64,000 nucleotides of DNA from Streptomyces clavuligerus (GTDB lineage Bacteria > Actinomycetota > Actinomycetes > Streptomycetales > Streptomycetaceae), in assembly GCF_005519465.1 (NCBI RefSeq), contig NZ_CP027858.1, positions 4,588,001 to 4,652,000 of the forward strand, written 5' to 3'. Position 1 is the stretch's first letter. Each line of letters begins with the position of its first letter. Of this stretch, positions 26,946-35,015 are shown in pieces. The notes beneath the pieces were generated by a model. It searched no databases, was not told the DNA's origin, and worked only from the letters and a program-made list of their open reading frames with translations. The position numbers were made by a program, and so were the translations under genes.

Positions 26946-27605
26946 ATGAGGAGCGAAATGTCCGAGAACGGCAAGACCCCCGTCGACTTCTGGTTCGACC
27001 CGCTGTGCCCCTGGGCCTGGATGACCTCCCGCTGGGTGCTGGAGGTCGAGAAGGTCCGCGACATCGAGGTCCGCTGGCATGTGATGAGCCTCGCCGTACT
27101 GAACGAGGAGCGGCTGGACGAGCTGCCCGAGGAGTACCGGGAGCTGCTCAAGGGCGCCTGGGGGCCGGTCCGGGTCGCGATCGCCGCCGAGCAGGAGCAC
27201 GGCGGCGAGGCGCTGGGCCGCCTCTACACCGCGCTCGGCACCCGCTTCCACAACCGGGGCGAGGGCAACACCCGCGAGGCGCTGGCGGGGGCGCTGGCGG
27301 ACGCCGGGCTCCCGGCCGAGCTGATCGACCACGCCGACCGGGACACCTACGACACCGAGCTGCGCGCCTCCCACCAGGAGGGCATCGACAAGGTCGGCCA
27401 GGAGGTCGGCACTCCGGTGATCGCGGTCCCCGGCCCGGACGGCGAGCAGATCGCGTTCTTCGGGCCGGTCGTCACCCCCGCCCCGCAGGGCGAGGCGGCG
27501 GCGAAGCTGTGGGACGGCACCCTGCTGGTGGCCTCGATCCCCGGCTTCTACGAGATCAAGCGCACCCGCACCGCGGGCCCCGACTTCTCGAACCTGCCGT
27601 CCTGA
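26946..27605 (+). CDS. DsbA-family protein, mycothiol-dependent nitroreductase (Rv2466c) type
   Basis: Cytoplasmic thioredoxin-fold protein, 219 residues, closely resembling mycobacterial Rv2466c. Shared segments are DFWFDPLCPW, TSRWVLEVEKVRDIEV, AWGPVRVAIAAEQ and VGTPVIAV (cis-Pro loop). Rv2466c has a CPWC active site, whereas this protein reads CPWA, keeping the N-terminal cysteine but losing the second. A monothiol, mycothiol-linked mechanism is possible. The ATG at 26946 has GGAGG 7 nt upstream; an in-frame ATG at 26958 is the alternative. It is divergent from the aminopeptidase gene and ends before a terminator facing sodF. Confidence 0.85.
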   Translation: MRSEMSENGKTPVDFWFDPLCPWAWMTSRWVLEVEKVRDIEVRWHVMSLAVLNEERLDELPEEYRELLKGAWGPVRVAIAAEQEHGGEALGRLYTALGTRFHNRGEGNTREALAGALADAGLPAELIDHADRDTYDTELRASHQEGIDKVGQEVGTPVIAVPGPDGEQIAFFGPVVTPAPQGEAAAKLWDGTLLVASIPGFYEIKRTRTAGPDFSNLPS

Positions 27606-27620
27606 CGCCCGGGGGAAAGC

Positions 27621-27670
27621 GCCCCCGAACGCCCCCGAACGCCTCCGAACGCCTCCGAACGTCCCCGAAC
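27621..27670. repeat. Five tandem 10-bp repeats G(C/T)C(C/T)CCGAAC
   Basis: Units at 27621, 27631, 27641, 27651 and 27661 (GCCCCCGAAC twice, GCCTCCGAAC twice, GTCCCCGAAC once). They lie between the DsbA-like stop codon and the terminator. Confidence 0.85.
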
Positions 27671-27673
27671 AGG

Positions 27674-27712
27674 GAAGGACCCCCGCGAGTCATGTCCTCG
27701 CGGGGGTCCTTC
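27674..27712. terminator. Bidirectional terminator between the DsbA-like gene and sodF
   Basis: A perfect 16-bp stem (27674-27689 with 27697-27712), 7-nt loop, followed by TTTC. Confidence 0.85.
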
Positions 27713-27829
27713 TTTCATCCGTCCGCACGTGAAAGGTGAGAAGACGATCACGAGTCGGACGACCGTGGGGGGCCGCACGCCATCGGCGCGCGCGGCCCGT
27801 CGGTCACGGTGCGGTCGGCGCGGGGCGCG

Positions 27830-28465
27830 TCACGGGGCGATGAGCGGGGTGCGCTCCTTGGCCTGGGCGTAGCGATTGGCCACGTCCTGCCAGTTGACGA
27901 CCTTCCACATGGCCTCGATGAAGTCCACCTTCTGGTTCTTGTACTGGAGGTAGAAGGCGTGCTCCCAGGCGTCGAAGACCAGGATCGGCACGGAGCCCTG
28001 GCCGACGTTGCCCTGGTGGTCGTAGACCTGCTCGACGATCAGCCGCCCGCTGACCGGCTCATAGGCGAGAACGCCCCAGCCGGAGCCCTGGGTGGTGGCG
28101 GACGCCTTGGAGAGCTGCGTCCGGAACTTGGCGAACGAGCCGAACGACTCGGCGATGGCGTCCGCCAGCTCGCCCACGCCGTCCTTGTCCAGCGGCTCCC
28201 CGCCGCCGTCGCCGGTCATGTTGTGCCAGTAGATGCTGTGGAGGATGTGGCCGGAGAGGTGGAACGCGAGGTTCTTCTCCAGGCCGTTGATGGCCCCCCA
28301 CTGGTCCTTGTCCCGCGCCTCCGCGAGCTGCTCAAGGGTGTCGTTGGCACCCTTGACATAGGCGGCGTGGTGCTTGTCGTGGTGCAGCTCGACGATCTGC
28401 GGGTCGATGACCGGTTCGAGCGCGGTGTAGTCGTACGGCAGATCAGGAAGCGTGTAGATGGCCAT
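27830..28465 (-). CDS. sodF: Iron superoxide dismutase
   Basis: Cytoplasmic Fe-type superoxide dismutase, 211 residues. Metal-ligand regions are visible: [11 protein letters not shown] (His28), [15 protein letters not shown], and the [13 protein letters not shown] signature supplying Asp and His. Two diagnostic stretches, [11 protein letters not shown] and [12 protein letters not shown], support the Fe/Mn family. GGAGGG lies about 9 nt before the ATG. In Streptomyces sodF is repressed by the nickel regulator Nur when nickel-SOD is made; a matching operator lies 25 bp upstream. Monocistronic. Confidence 0.95.
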   Translation of the reverse strand: MAIYTLPDLPYDYTALEPVIDPQIVELHHDKHHAAYVKGANDTLEQLAEARDKDQWGAINGLEKNLAFHLSGHILHSIYWHNMTGDGGGEPLDKDGVGELADAIAESFGSFAKFRTQLSKASATTQGSGWGVLAYEPVSGRLIVEQVYDHQGNVGQGSVPILVFDAWEHAFYLQYKNQKVDFIEAMWKVVNWQDVANRYAQAKERTPLIAP

Positions 28466-28489
28466 GGGTCCGGTCCCTCCGACTGCTTA

Positions 28490-28506
28490 TTGCGAATCCT
28501 TCGCAA
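28490..28506 (-). promoter_or_regulatory. Nur-box-like operator upstream of sodF
   Basis: TTGCGAATCCTTCGCAA, a 6-5-6 inverted repeat fitting the TTGCaA-N5-TTGCAA type Nur site known for S. coelicolor sodF. It lies 25-41 bp before the ATG, where a core promoter would be. Confidence 0.75.
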
Positions 28507-28828
28507 GTGCACGTTAGCAGCAGGTGGGGGCGGTGGGTGATCAGGCATTGGTCCTAGGTCGCGGGTCCGGTCCCGGCCGGTCCAAAGCCCTGTCCTGAGC
28601 CCTGTCCTGAACCGGCCCGGAGCCCGCTCGGAGCCCGTTCCCGGGATCTGTCCCCGGTGTCCGTTCCCGGAGCCTGCCCTGCCCTCGGAATCCGTCCCGG
28701 ACGGAGAGACACCTCCGCTGCCCCTTCCCGGAGGGGCCGCGGAGGTGCCCGCGTACCGCGCACCGCGGCCGGGCGGCGGACCCGGTCCCGCGGCCCGGCT
28801 CGCGCGGGCCGCGGTGCCGTGGCGCGGC

Positions 28829-30310
28829 TCAGCTCGCGCGGGCCCGTTCCCGGGCCGCCGCCAGCCGCTCCCGATGGTCGGCGTACGCCTTCGTGTAGAA
28901 CTCCGCGCGCGCCGGATCGGGTTCGACGACCGCCGTGGGCTCGGTCCACGCGGCCGTGTCCAGCTCCACCCCGTACCGCTCGGCCGCCGCCAGCACCGCG
29001 CCCCGGGCCCCGACCTCGCCCTCGGTGATCCGCAGCGGCCGGCCCAGGACATCCGCGAACAGCCGGGTCCAGGCGCCGGAGCGGGTACCGCCGCCGCAGA
29101 TGGCCAGCGACCCGGTCAGCCCCGCCGCGTCCAGGCAGTGCCGGGCCGCGAAGCCGATCCCCTCGCAGGTCGCGCGCACCAGGTCGGCGGGGGTCGTCTC
29201 CAGCGAGACCCCCGTCAGCTCGGCCCGCAGCCGGGGCTCGACGAAGGGCGCCCGCTCCCCGGAGGACGCGAAGTACGGCAGCACCCGCACCCCGTGGGAG
29301 CCGGGCGGGGTGGCCGCGAGCAGCCCGTCGACCTCCGCGAGCGGTGTGCCCGTGGTGCGCAGCACCCAGTCCAGGGCGGCGGTGCCCACCATCGCGGGCA
29401 TGGCCCGCAGCCAGTGCCCCGGCCGGTCGGTGGAGATGTGCAGCCCGGCCGGTTCCCCGTCCAGGTCCACCGCGCGGACGGAGACCAGCGCGGCCAGACA
29501 GGTGCCGATGATCAGGAGTCCGTCGCCCTCGGCGGTGACCCCGGCGCCCAGCGCGCAGGCCGCGAGGTCGTAGGGGCCGCCGGAGATCCGCGTCCCGGCG
29601 AGCGGGGTGTCCGGGCCCAGCTCGCCGACGGCGATCGGGTCGCTGATCCCGCGCAGCAGCCCGCGCCGGTGGCCGAGCCCCAGCTCCTCGACCACCCCGT
29701 CGTCGTAGGTTCTGGAACGGGGGTCGAGGAACGGCATCGACGCGTCCGACACATCGGTCGCCCGGATGCCCGTCAGCCGCTGGAAGACCATGTCCTTGCA
29801 GTAGACGGCCGCCTCGGCCGCGTCCAGGGCGGCGGGCTCGTGCCGGTCGAGCCAGGCCAGCACGGGCCCGGGGCAGCCGGGGAACATGGCGCTCCCGGTC
29901 CGCCGGAAGACGGACTCCACCACACCCGACGACTGCCAGGCGTCGACGAGTTCGTTCGCCCGCCCGTCCATCCAGGAGATCGCGGACCGCACCGGGCGGC
30001 CCTCGGCGTCCACCAGCCAGACCCCGTCCCCCTGGCCGGTCAGCCCGATCAGTTCGAACGGTCCCGGGACCCCGGCCGCGAGCGCGGCCAGCACCTCGGT
30101 GACCGCGCCGAACACCTCGTCCATGTCCTGCTCGGCCCGCCCGCCCTGGAGCGAGAGCGCGACCGGCCGGGACTCGGTGGCCAGGGCCCGTCCCCGTGCG
30201 TCGAAGACCGCGGCCTTGACCATCGAGGTCCCGGCGTCGATACCGATGTACTTCCGTCCGGCCGCCGCTGCCGCCGGCCCTGACTTCGTGTCTGCCTCTG
30301 CCCCTGTCAC
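28829..30310 (-). CDS. FGGY-family carbohydrate/polyol kinase
   Basis: ATP-dependent sugar or polyol kinase, 493 residues. The N-terminal phosphate-1 motif is YIGIDAGTSMVKAAVFD; the ADP-binding region includes LAICGGGTRSGAWTRLFADVLG; FGGY-type boxes include ISGGPYDLAACALGAG. The TGQGDGVWL stretch resembles erythritol-kinase-like members more than xylulokinase, so a polyol substrate is plausible but unproven. The GTG at 30310 is preferred because AGGAG is 8 nt upstream; the GTG at 30319 overlaps that site. It follows the 2-hydroxyacid dehydrogenase gene by about 110 bp on the same strand. Confidence 0.85.
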   Translation of the reverse strand: MTGAEADTKSGPAAAAAGRKYIGIDAGTSMVKAAVFDARGRALATESRPVALSLQGGRAEQDMDEVFGAVTEVLAALAAGVPGPFELIGLTGQGDGVWLVDAEGRPVRSAISWMDGRANELVDAWQSSGVVESVFRRTGSAMFPGCPGPVLAWLDRHEPAALDAAEAAVYCKDMVFQRLTGIRATDVSDASMPFLDPRSRTYDDGVVEELGLGHRRGLLRGISDPIAVGELGPDTPLAGTRISGGPYDLAACALGAGVTAEGDGLLIIGTCLAALVSVRAVDLDGEPAGLHISTDRPGHWLRAMPAMVGTAALDWVLRTTGTPLAEVDGLLAATPPGSHGVRVLPYFASSGERAPFVEPRLRAELTGVSLETTPADLVRATCEGIGFAARHCLDAAGLTGSLAICGGGTRSGAWTRLFADVLGRPLRITEGEVGARGAVLAAAERYGVELDTAAWTEPTAVVEPDPARAEFYTKAYADHRERLAAARERARAS

Positions 30311-30421
30311 TGTCGGCACTCCTCGTCTCGGGATCGATCCGTCCGTGTGCGTGCGTGTGTGCGTGTGGTGCGGGTGGCCCCGGTCCGCCGTCGTCCGGCC
30401 GGTCCGGGGGCGGGCGCCGGG

Positions 30422-31435
30422 TCAGGGCAGGGCGTGGGCCGGGGGCTCGTTCCGGGCGTAGCGGGCGACCTCCGCCGCCGCGATCTCCGCGGCCTTGCGG
30501 GCCACCGCCCGGGAGGCGCCCGCGATATGCGGGGTGAGCACCAGACGGGGCGTCGACAGCAGCCGCGAATCCGCCGGAATGGGCTCCTCCGCGTAGGTGT
30601 CGAGCGCCGCCGCCGCGAGATGCCCGCTGTCCAGCGCGTCGCACAGCGCGTCCGTGTCCAGCAGCCCGCCCCGCGCCGCGTTCACCACCACGGCGCCCTT
30701 CGGCAGCAGCGCCAGCTCGCGTTCCCCGATCATCCCCGTGTTCTCCGGGGTGAGCCGGGCGTGCAGCGTCAGCACCCGGGACCGGGTGAGCAGCGTCTCC
30801 AGCGACTTCGCCCGCATCCCGTGCACATCGCCGCGCACATACGGGTCGTACACCTCCACCTCCGCGCCGAACGCGCTGAGCACCCGGGCCACCCGGCTGC
30901 CCACCGCGCCGTAGCCGACCAGCCCGACGGGGGTGTCCTCCAGCTCCAGACCCGCGTGTTCATAGGTGTAGTACGAGCCGTCCCAGTCGCCGTCCGACGC
31001 CAGCGAGGCGTGCGCCTGCGGGATACGGCGCAGCGCCGACAGGATCAGGCCGATCGTGAACTCGGCCGTGGACGCGGCGTTCCGGCCCGGCGCGAAACAC
31101 ACCCGCACACCCCGGGCGCGCGCCGCCGCCGCGTTGACGTTGACCGGTCCGCCCCGGCAGACCGCGACCATCCGCAGCCCCGGGGAGGCGGCCAGGACCC
31201 GTTCGGTGAAGGGGGCCATCTGGGTGACGCACACCTCCACCCCCGTCAACGCCTTGATCAGCTCGTCCTCGGTGTCGCTCGCCTCCGTCACCTCCGCCAC
31301 CGGACCGAACGGCTCCAGCGGCCAGGGCAGGGTCAGTTCGGTCAGCTCCAGCGGGGTGCCGGGCAGGGCCCGGTGCAGGGCGGCGGAGATCAGGGAATTG
31401 CGGACGAAATGGTCACCGGCGGCCAGGACTTTCAT
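30422..31435 (-). CDS. D-isomer-specific 2-hydroxyacid dehydrogenase
   Basis: Cytoplasmic NAD(P)-dependent dehydrogenase/reductase, 337 residues. It has the NAD motif GLVGYGAVGSRVARVL (about 170-185) and the catalytic Arg (VVNAARGGLLD), Glu (YAEEPIP) and His (LTPHIAG). An N-terminal substrate-domain motif (VAVCRGGPVNVN) is present. GGAGG lies 6 nt before the ATG. It is upstream of, and probably co-transcribed with, the FGGY kinase and divergent from the second FGGY kinase, suggesting a shared sugar-acid or polyol pathway. The real substrate cannot be read from sequence; phosphoglycerate-dehydrogenase-like labels would be over-specific. Confidence 0.87.
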   Translation of the reverse strand: MKVLAAGDHFVRNSLISAALHRALPGTPLELTELTLPWPLEPFGPVAEVTEASDTEDELIKALTGVEVCVTQMAPFTERVLAASPGLRMVAVCRGGPVNVNAAAARARGVRVCFAPGRNAASTAEFTIGLILSALRRIPQAHASLASDGDWDGSYYTYEHAGLELEDTPVGLVGYGAVGSRVARVLSAFGAEVEVYDPYVRGDVHGMRAKSLETLLTRSRVLTLHARLTPENTGMIGERELALLPKGAVVVNAARGGLLDTDALCDALDSGHLAAAALDTYAEEPIPADSRLLSTPRLVLTPHIAGASRAVARKAAEIAAAEVARYARNEPPAHALP

Positions 31436-31813
31436 GCGTTACCTCCGCGTCGTCGTCGTCCCCGCCCGGACCCGGGCGGCGGGGGTGCCCCCGTACGCCC
31501 GGGGTCCGGGCCGGTGGGGGCCTTCTGCTCCTGCTGGTGCGCGGGTCCGCGCGGACACCGGCGGGCGCCGCACGGCGGACGGGCCCCTTCGGGGCACCCG
31601 GGAAAGGGGGAGCGCAGCGGATCGTAGCCGTCGCCGGGCCCCGGAACGGGGACATACCCGGCGTTCGCCTGCTGCCGGGCGGCGGTCCGCGCATGGCAAC
31701 AGAGCTTGAGACAGGGGCCGGGGAGCGTCAATCCTCCGCGCAGGGGGTTTCTCCCCCCGGCGCGTGAGAACGTCACGTCCGAGACGACACCGGACCACCG
31801 GGAGGCAACCGTC
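31436..31813. other. Divergent promoter region between dehydrogenase and second FGGY kinase genes
   Basis: GC-rich 378-bp spacer with CCCGGGAAAGGGG and GGGGTTTCTCCCC short inverted repeats near 31600 and 31742. The latter two lie close to the kinase start and could be regulatory. No gene is supported. Confidence 0.5.
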
Positions 31814-33172
31814 ATGTGGCTGGGGATCGACCTGGGCACCCAGAGCGTGCGCGCCCTGCTCGCCGACGACGACGGCACCGTCAGGGGCGGCGGCTCCGCC
31901 CCGCTGACGGGCCGCCGCGAGGGACCGCTCCACGAACAGTCGCCCGCCGACTGGTGGACGGCCGTCAAGGCCGCCGTCCGCGGCGCCCTCGCGGGCGGGG
32001 GCCGCCCCCGCGCCCTCGCGATCTGCTCCACCTCCGGCACCGTGCTCCTCGGCGACGACCGGGGCCGCCCGCTCACCCCCGCCGTGATGTACGACGACGG
32101 CCGGGCCCCGGGCCGGGGCCCGGGGCGGGCCCTGCTGCTCCAGCGGGAGTACGGGCCCGGCCGCGTCCTGCACCAGGCGGACCTGATCGCCGCCCGGCTG
32201 TTGGGCCGGCTGCCCCCCACGGACTCCAGCCACGCCCTGAAGACCGGCTGGGACCCCGAGCGCGGCGCCTTCACCGGCCCGGACGTGCCCGGACTGCCCG
32301 AGGTGGTGCCCCCGGGGACCCCGCTCGGCGCGGTGGACCGCGCGGCCGCGGACGAGACGGGCATCCCCGCGGGGACCGTCGTCGTCGCCGGGATGACCGA
32401 CGGCTGCGCGGCCCAGATCGCCTCGGGCGCGCTCACCGTCGGCTCGTGGAACTCCGTCCTCGGGACCACCCTGGTGCTCAAGGGCGTCACCGCGACCCCG
32501 CTCCGCGACCCGGCCGGGGTGGTCTACAGCCATCTCTCGCCCGACGGCCACTGGCTCCCCGGCGGCGCCTCCAACGTCGGCGGCGGGGCTCTGACGGCGG
32601 CCTTCCCCGGCGCCGACCCGGCCGCGCTCGACGCCCTCGCCGCCGCCTGTGAACCGGCGGGCGCGGTGGCCTATCCGCTCACCGGGCAGGGCGAGCGCTT
32701 CCCCTTCGCCGCGCCGGGGGCGAGCGGGTTCCTCCTCGGCACCCCCGCGTCGGACGCCGACCACTGGGCCGCCCTGCTCCAGGGCGTGGCCTTCGTGGAA
32801 CGGCTCTGCTACGACCGGCTCGACCTCATCGGCGCCCCCGTCGACGGGCCGGTCACCGTCACCGGGGGAGCGGCCCGCAGCGGGTACTGGAACCGGCTGA
32901 GGGCGGAGGTCCTGGGCCGTCCGGTCCGGGTCCCCGAGGTCAGCGAGTCCGCCCTCGGCATGGCCGTGCTCGCGGCGCTGGGCGCGGGCGCCGCGCCCAC
33001 GCTGGCGGCGGCGGCGGGACGGATGACCCGTCTCCGGGAGACCGTCCGTCCGGAACACCGGGGCCGCTTCACGGAGCCGTACCTCGCCCTGGTCGACGCG
33101 TTGGAACGCCGCGCCTGGCTCCCGTCGGACCTCGCCGCCCACGCCCGCACCCGCGCGGACACCCCGCGGTGA
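31814..33172 (+). CDS. FGGY-family kinase, xylulokinase-like
   Basis: Sugar kinase of 452 residues, somewhat shorter than typical xylulokinases (about 480-500). It has N-terminal MWLGIDLGTQSVRALLADDDG, the catalytic-base region AGMTDGCAAQIASGA, the GTTLVLKG core motif and TVTGGAARSGYWNRLRAEVLG (ADP site). The ATG follows GGGAGG by 8 nt. It is divergent from the dehydrogenase and first FGGY kinase genes. Two FGGY kinases with one dehydrogenase suggest pentose or polyol catabolism. No transporter or regulator gene accompanies them in the window. D-xylulose is the best guess; it could phosphorylate another ketose or polyol. Confidence 0.83.
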   Translation: MWLGIDLGTQSVRALLADDDGTVRGGGSAPLTGRREGPLHEQSPADWWTAVKAAVRGALAGGGRPRALAICSTSGTVLLGDDRGRPLTPAVMYDDGRAPGRGPGRALLLQREYGPGRVLHQADLIAARLLGRLPPTDSSHALKTGWDPERGAFTGPDVPGLPEVVPPGTPLGAVDRAAADETGIPAGTVVVAGMTDGCAAQIASGALTVGSWNSVLGTTLVLKGVTATPLRDPAGVVYSHLSPDGHWLPGGASNVGGGALTAAFPGADPAALDALAAACEPAGAVAYPLTGQGERFPFAAPGASGFLLGTPASDADHWAALLQGVAFVERLCYDRLDLIGAPVDGPVTVTGGAARSGYWNRLRAEVLGRPVRVPEVSESALGMAVLAALGAGAAPTLAAAAGRMTRLRETVRPEHRGRFTEPYLALVDALERRAWLPSDLAAHARTRADTPR

Positions 33173-34278
33173 GCCCCGGCCCCGGCCGCATGCCCGCGCC
33201 GGGGCGAGCGGCCCGCTCACCACAGCGTCCGCACGGCGCCCGGTCGGCCCCCTCCGGGCGGGAGGCCGAAGCCCACGGGGGAACGTGCCGGTCCGCCGTG
33301 CCCGGTCCCTTCTGCCTGCTGTGCTCGTTGCCCGCTGCGCCCTGCTCGTGCCCGGTGCTTGTGCTCTGCCCAGGGGGCGGGAACGCCCCGTCCTCAGCTG
33401 CCTGGTGTGCTCTGCTGGTGTCCCGCCCCTTGTGCTCGGCCCGGACGGGCCGTGGACGCCGGGCCGGTGCGGGGGACGTGCTCGACCTGCCGCGCCTCGT
33501 CCCGCTTTTCGCGCCCTGCCCGGTACGGGCCGGGGGACGTCGGACCTGCGGGGGAATGTGCCCGGTCTGCCGTGCCCGGTCCCTTCTGCCTGCTGTGCTC
33601 GCTGCCCGCCGTGTCCTGCTCGTGCCCGGTGCTTGTGCTCTGCGCGGTACGCGCGGGGGCTCGCGCGGGGAACGTGCCCGGCCTACCGTGCTCTGCCTGT
33701 GTCCCGTCACCTGTCGCGTCCCGCCCTTCGTGCCCTGCCCGGGGCGGGCGGTGGGCACCGGGCCGGTGCGGGGAACGTGCCCGGCCCACCGTGCCCCGCC
33801 CGGCTTGCTCTCCGCCTGCCGTGCCCTGCCGGTGTCCCGTCCTCACGCCCTGCCCGGTACACGCGGGGGCCCGTGCGGGGTGCGCGCCTGGTCCGCCGTG
33901 CCCCGTCGGTGTCCCGCCCCTTGCCGCTCTGCCCGCCGCGTTCCGCCCGGTACGGGCCAGGGGATGCCAGGCCCGCGCGGGGTGCGCGCCCGCCCCGCCG
34001 TGCCCTGCCGGTGTCCCGTCACCTGTCCCGTCCCGCCCTTCCCGCCCTGCCCGGGGCGGGCCGTGGACACCGGGCCCGCGGGGGAACGCCCGGCCCGTCG
34101 CGCCCCGTCCCCTCTGCCCCCTGCCCGTGCCCCGTGCTTGTGCTCTGCCCGGCAGGCCGTGGACGCCGGGCCCGCGCGGGGAAGTCCGTCCCGGGCGCCC
34201 CTCCCACCGCGCCCCGCACCGTCCGGCCGGGCCCGCCGTCCGCCACCCTCACCGTCCGCCGCTCTCACCGGAGATGTC
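33173..34278. other. Gene-free 1.1-kb GC-rich spacer
   Basis: No gene is supported. All six frames have long open stretches because stop codons are rare at this G+C, but translations are low-complexity (Cys/Pro/Arg-rich or Gly/His/Arg-rich), frames shift between repeat copies, and no ribosome-binding sites fit. Most of it is the repeat array listed separately. Confidence 0.7.
33276..34192. repeat. Degenerate minisatellite-like repeat array
   Basis: A 94-95-bp module at 33276-33369 recurs at 33549-33643 with about seven differences, and in shortened form at 34079-34148. Each copy begins CGGGGGAA(C/T)G and ends GTGCTTGTGCTCTGC. A second module (GTGTCCCGTCACCTGTC..CCCTGCCCGGGGCGGGC) occurs at 33699 and 34011. 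A third, GCCGTGGACGCCGGGCC and variants, occurs near 33449, 33749, 34062 and 34155. GCGGGGAACGTGCCCGGC recurs at the joints. Unit order is mosaic, not simple tandem. Confidence 0.8.
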
Positions 34279-34932
34279 ATGACCGCCACCCTGTTGCTGG
34301 CCCGGCACGGCCAGACCGTCTGGCACGCCGAGAACCGCTACGCCGGGATCAGCGATGTCGCCCTCACCCCGGAGGGCCGCGCCCAGGCCGGCCGGCTCGC
34401 CGGGTGGGCCGTGTGGCAGCCGCACCGGCCCGACGCGGTCTGGACCTCCACCGTCCCGCGCGCCATCGAGACCGCCGCCCCCGTCTGCGCCGCCCTCGGG
34501 CTGACCCCGCACCGCGAACACGACCTGCGCGAGTGCGACTTCGGCACGGTCGAGGGCCGTACCCTCGCCGAGTTCGCCGCCGAGTGCCCCGAGGCCGCGG
34601 CGGCCTTCACCCGCGACCCGGCTGCACACCCCTTCCCCGGCGCCGAGGACCCCCGCGCCGCAGCCGCCCGGGGCGCCGCGGCCCTGGCCCGTATCGCCGC
34701 CGCCCACGACGGCGGGCGGGTGCTCGTCGTCGCCCACAACACCCTCTTCCGGCTCGTCCTGTGCGCACTGCTCGGCATCCCGCTCGGCGAGTACCGCCGC
34801 GTCTTCCCGGCGCTGCGCAACGCGGCCGTGACCGAACTCCGGCTCGCCCCCGGCCGGGGAGCGGCACCGCCCCGGGCCGCGCTGCTCGCGTTGAACGTCC
34901 CGGTCGAGCCCCCGGCCGGGACGGACGGCTGA
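34279..34932 (+). CDS. Histidine phosphatase family protein (phosphoglycerate-mutase-like)
   Basis: Cytoplasmic histidine phosphatase of 217 residues. The catalytic RHG motif is at residues 8-10 (LLLARHGQTVWHAENRYAGISDVALTPEGRAQA), ECDFGTVEGRTL supplies the acid residue, and the second catalytic His is in VLVVAHNTLFRLVL. The ATG has GGAG 5-8 nt upstream. It sits downstream of the sugar-kinase cluster after the repeat spacer, so a link to sugar-phosphate metabolism is possible. Phosphatase is likelier than mutase because the N-terminal motif resembles broad-specificity phosphatases. Confidence 0.88.
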   Translation: MTATLLLARHGQTVWHAENRYAGISDVALTPEGRAQAGRLAGWAVWQPHRPDAVWTSTVPRAIETAAPVCAALGLTPHREHDLRECDFGTVEGRTLAEFAAECPEAAAAFTRDPAAHPFPGAEDPRAAAARGAAALARIAAAHDGGRVLVVAHNTLFRLVLCALLGIPLGEYRRVFPALRNAAVTELRLAPGRGAAPPRAALLALNVPVEPPAGTDG

Positions 34933-34957
34933 CCCGGCCCGCCGCCCCCGGGGACGG

Positions 34958-34996
34958 CGAACGGCTCCGCCCGCGGGGTGCGGACGGAGCCGTTCG
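34958..34996. terminator. Bidirectional terminator between phosphatase and permease genes
   Basis: A 12-bp outer stem (CGAACGGCTCCG/CGGAGCCGTTCG), a mismatch, then a short GC inner stem, between convergent genes. Confidence 0.8.
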
Positions 34997-35015
34997 GCCG
35001 GGTGCGGGCGCGGGC

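Noticed and set aside
33394..34289. Minus-strand ORFs with STSTGHEQ-like repeats across the array
   Set aside because: They are split over three frames and overlap the kinase gene. The repetition reflects the DNA modules rather than a maintained repeat protein.
33169..34932. 587-codon open frame running through the repeat array into the phosphatase
   Set aside because: The first 370 codons are Cys/Pro-rich low complexity with no ribosome-binding site, and repeat copies shift frame. Only the phosphatase from 34279 has family motifs.
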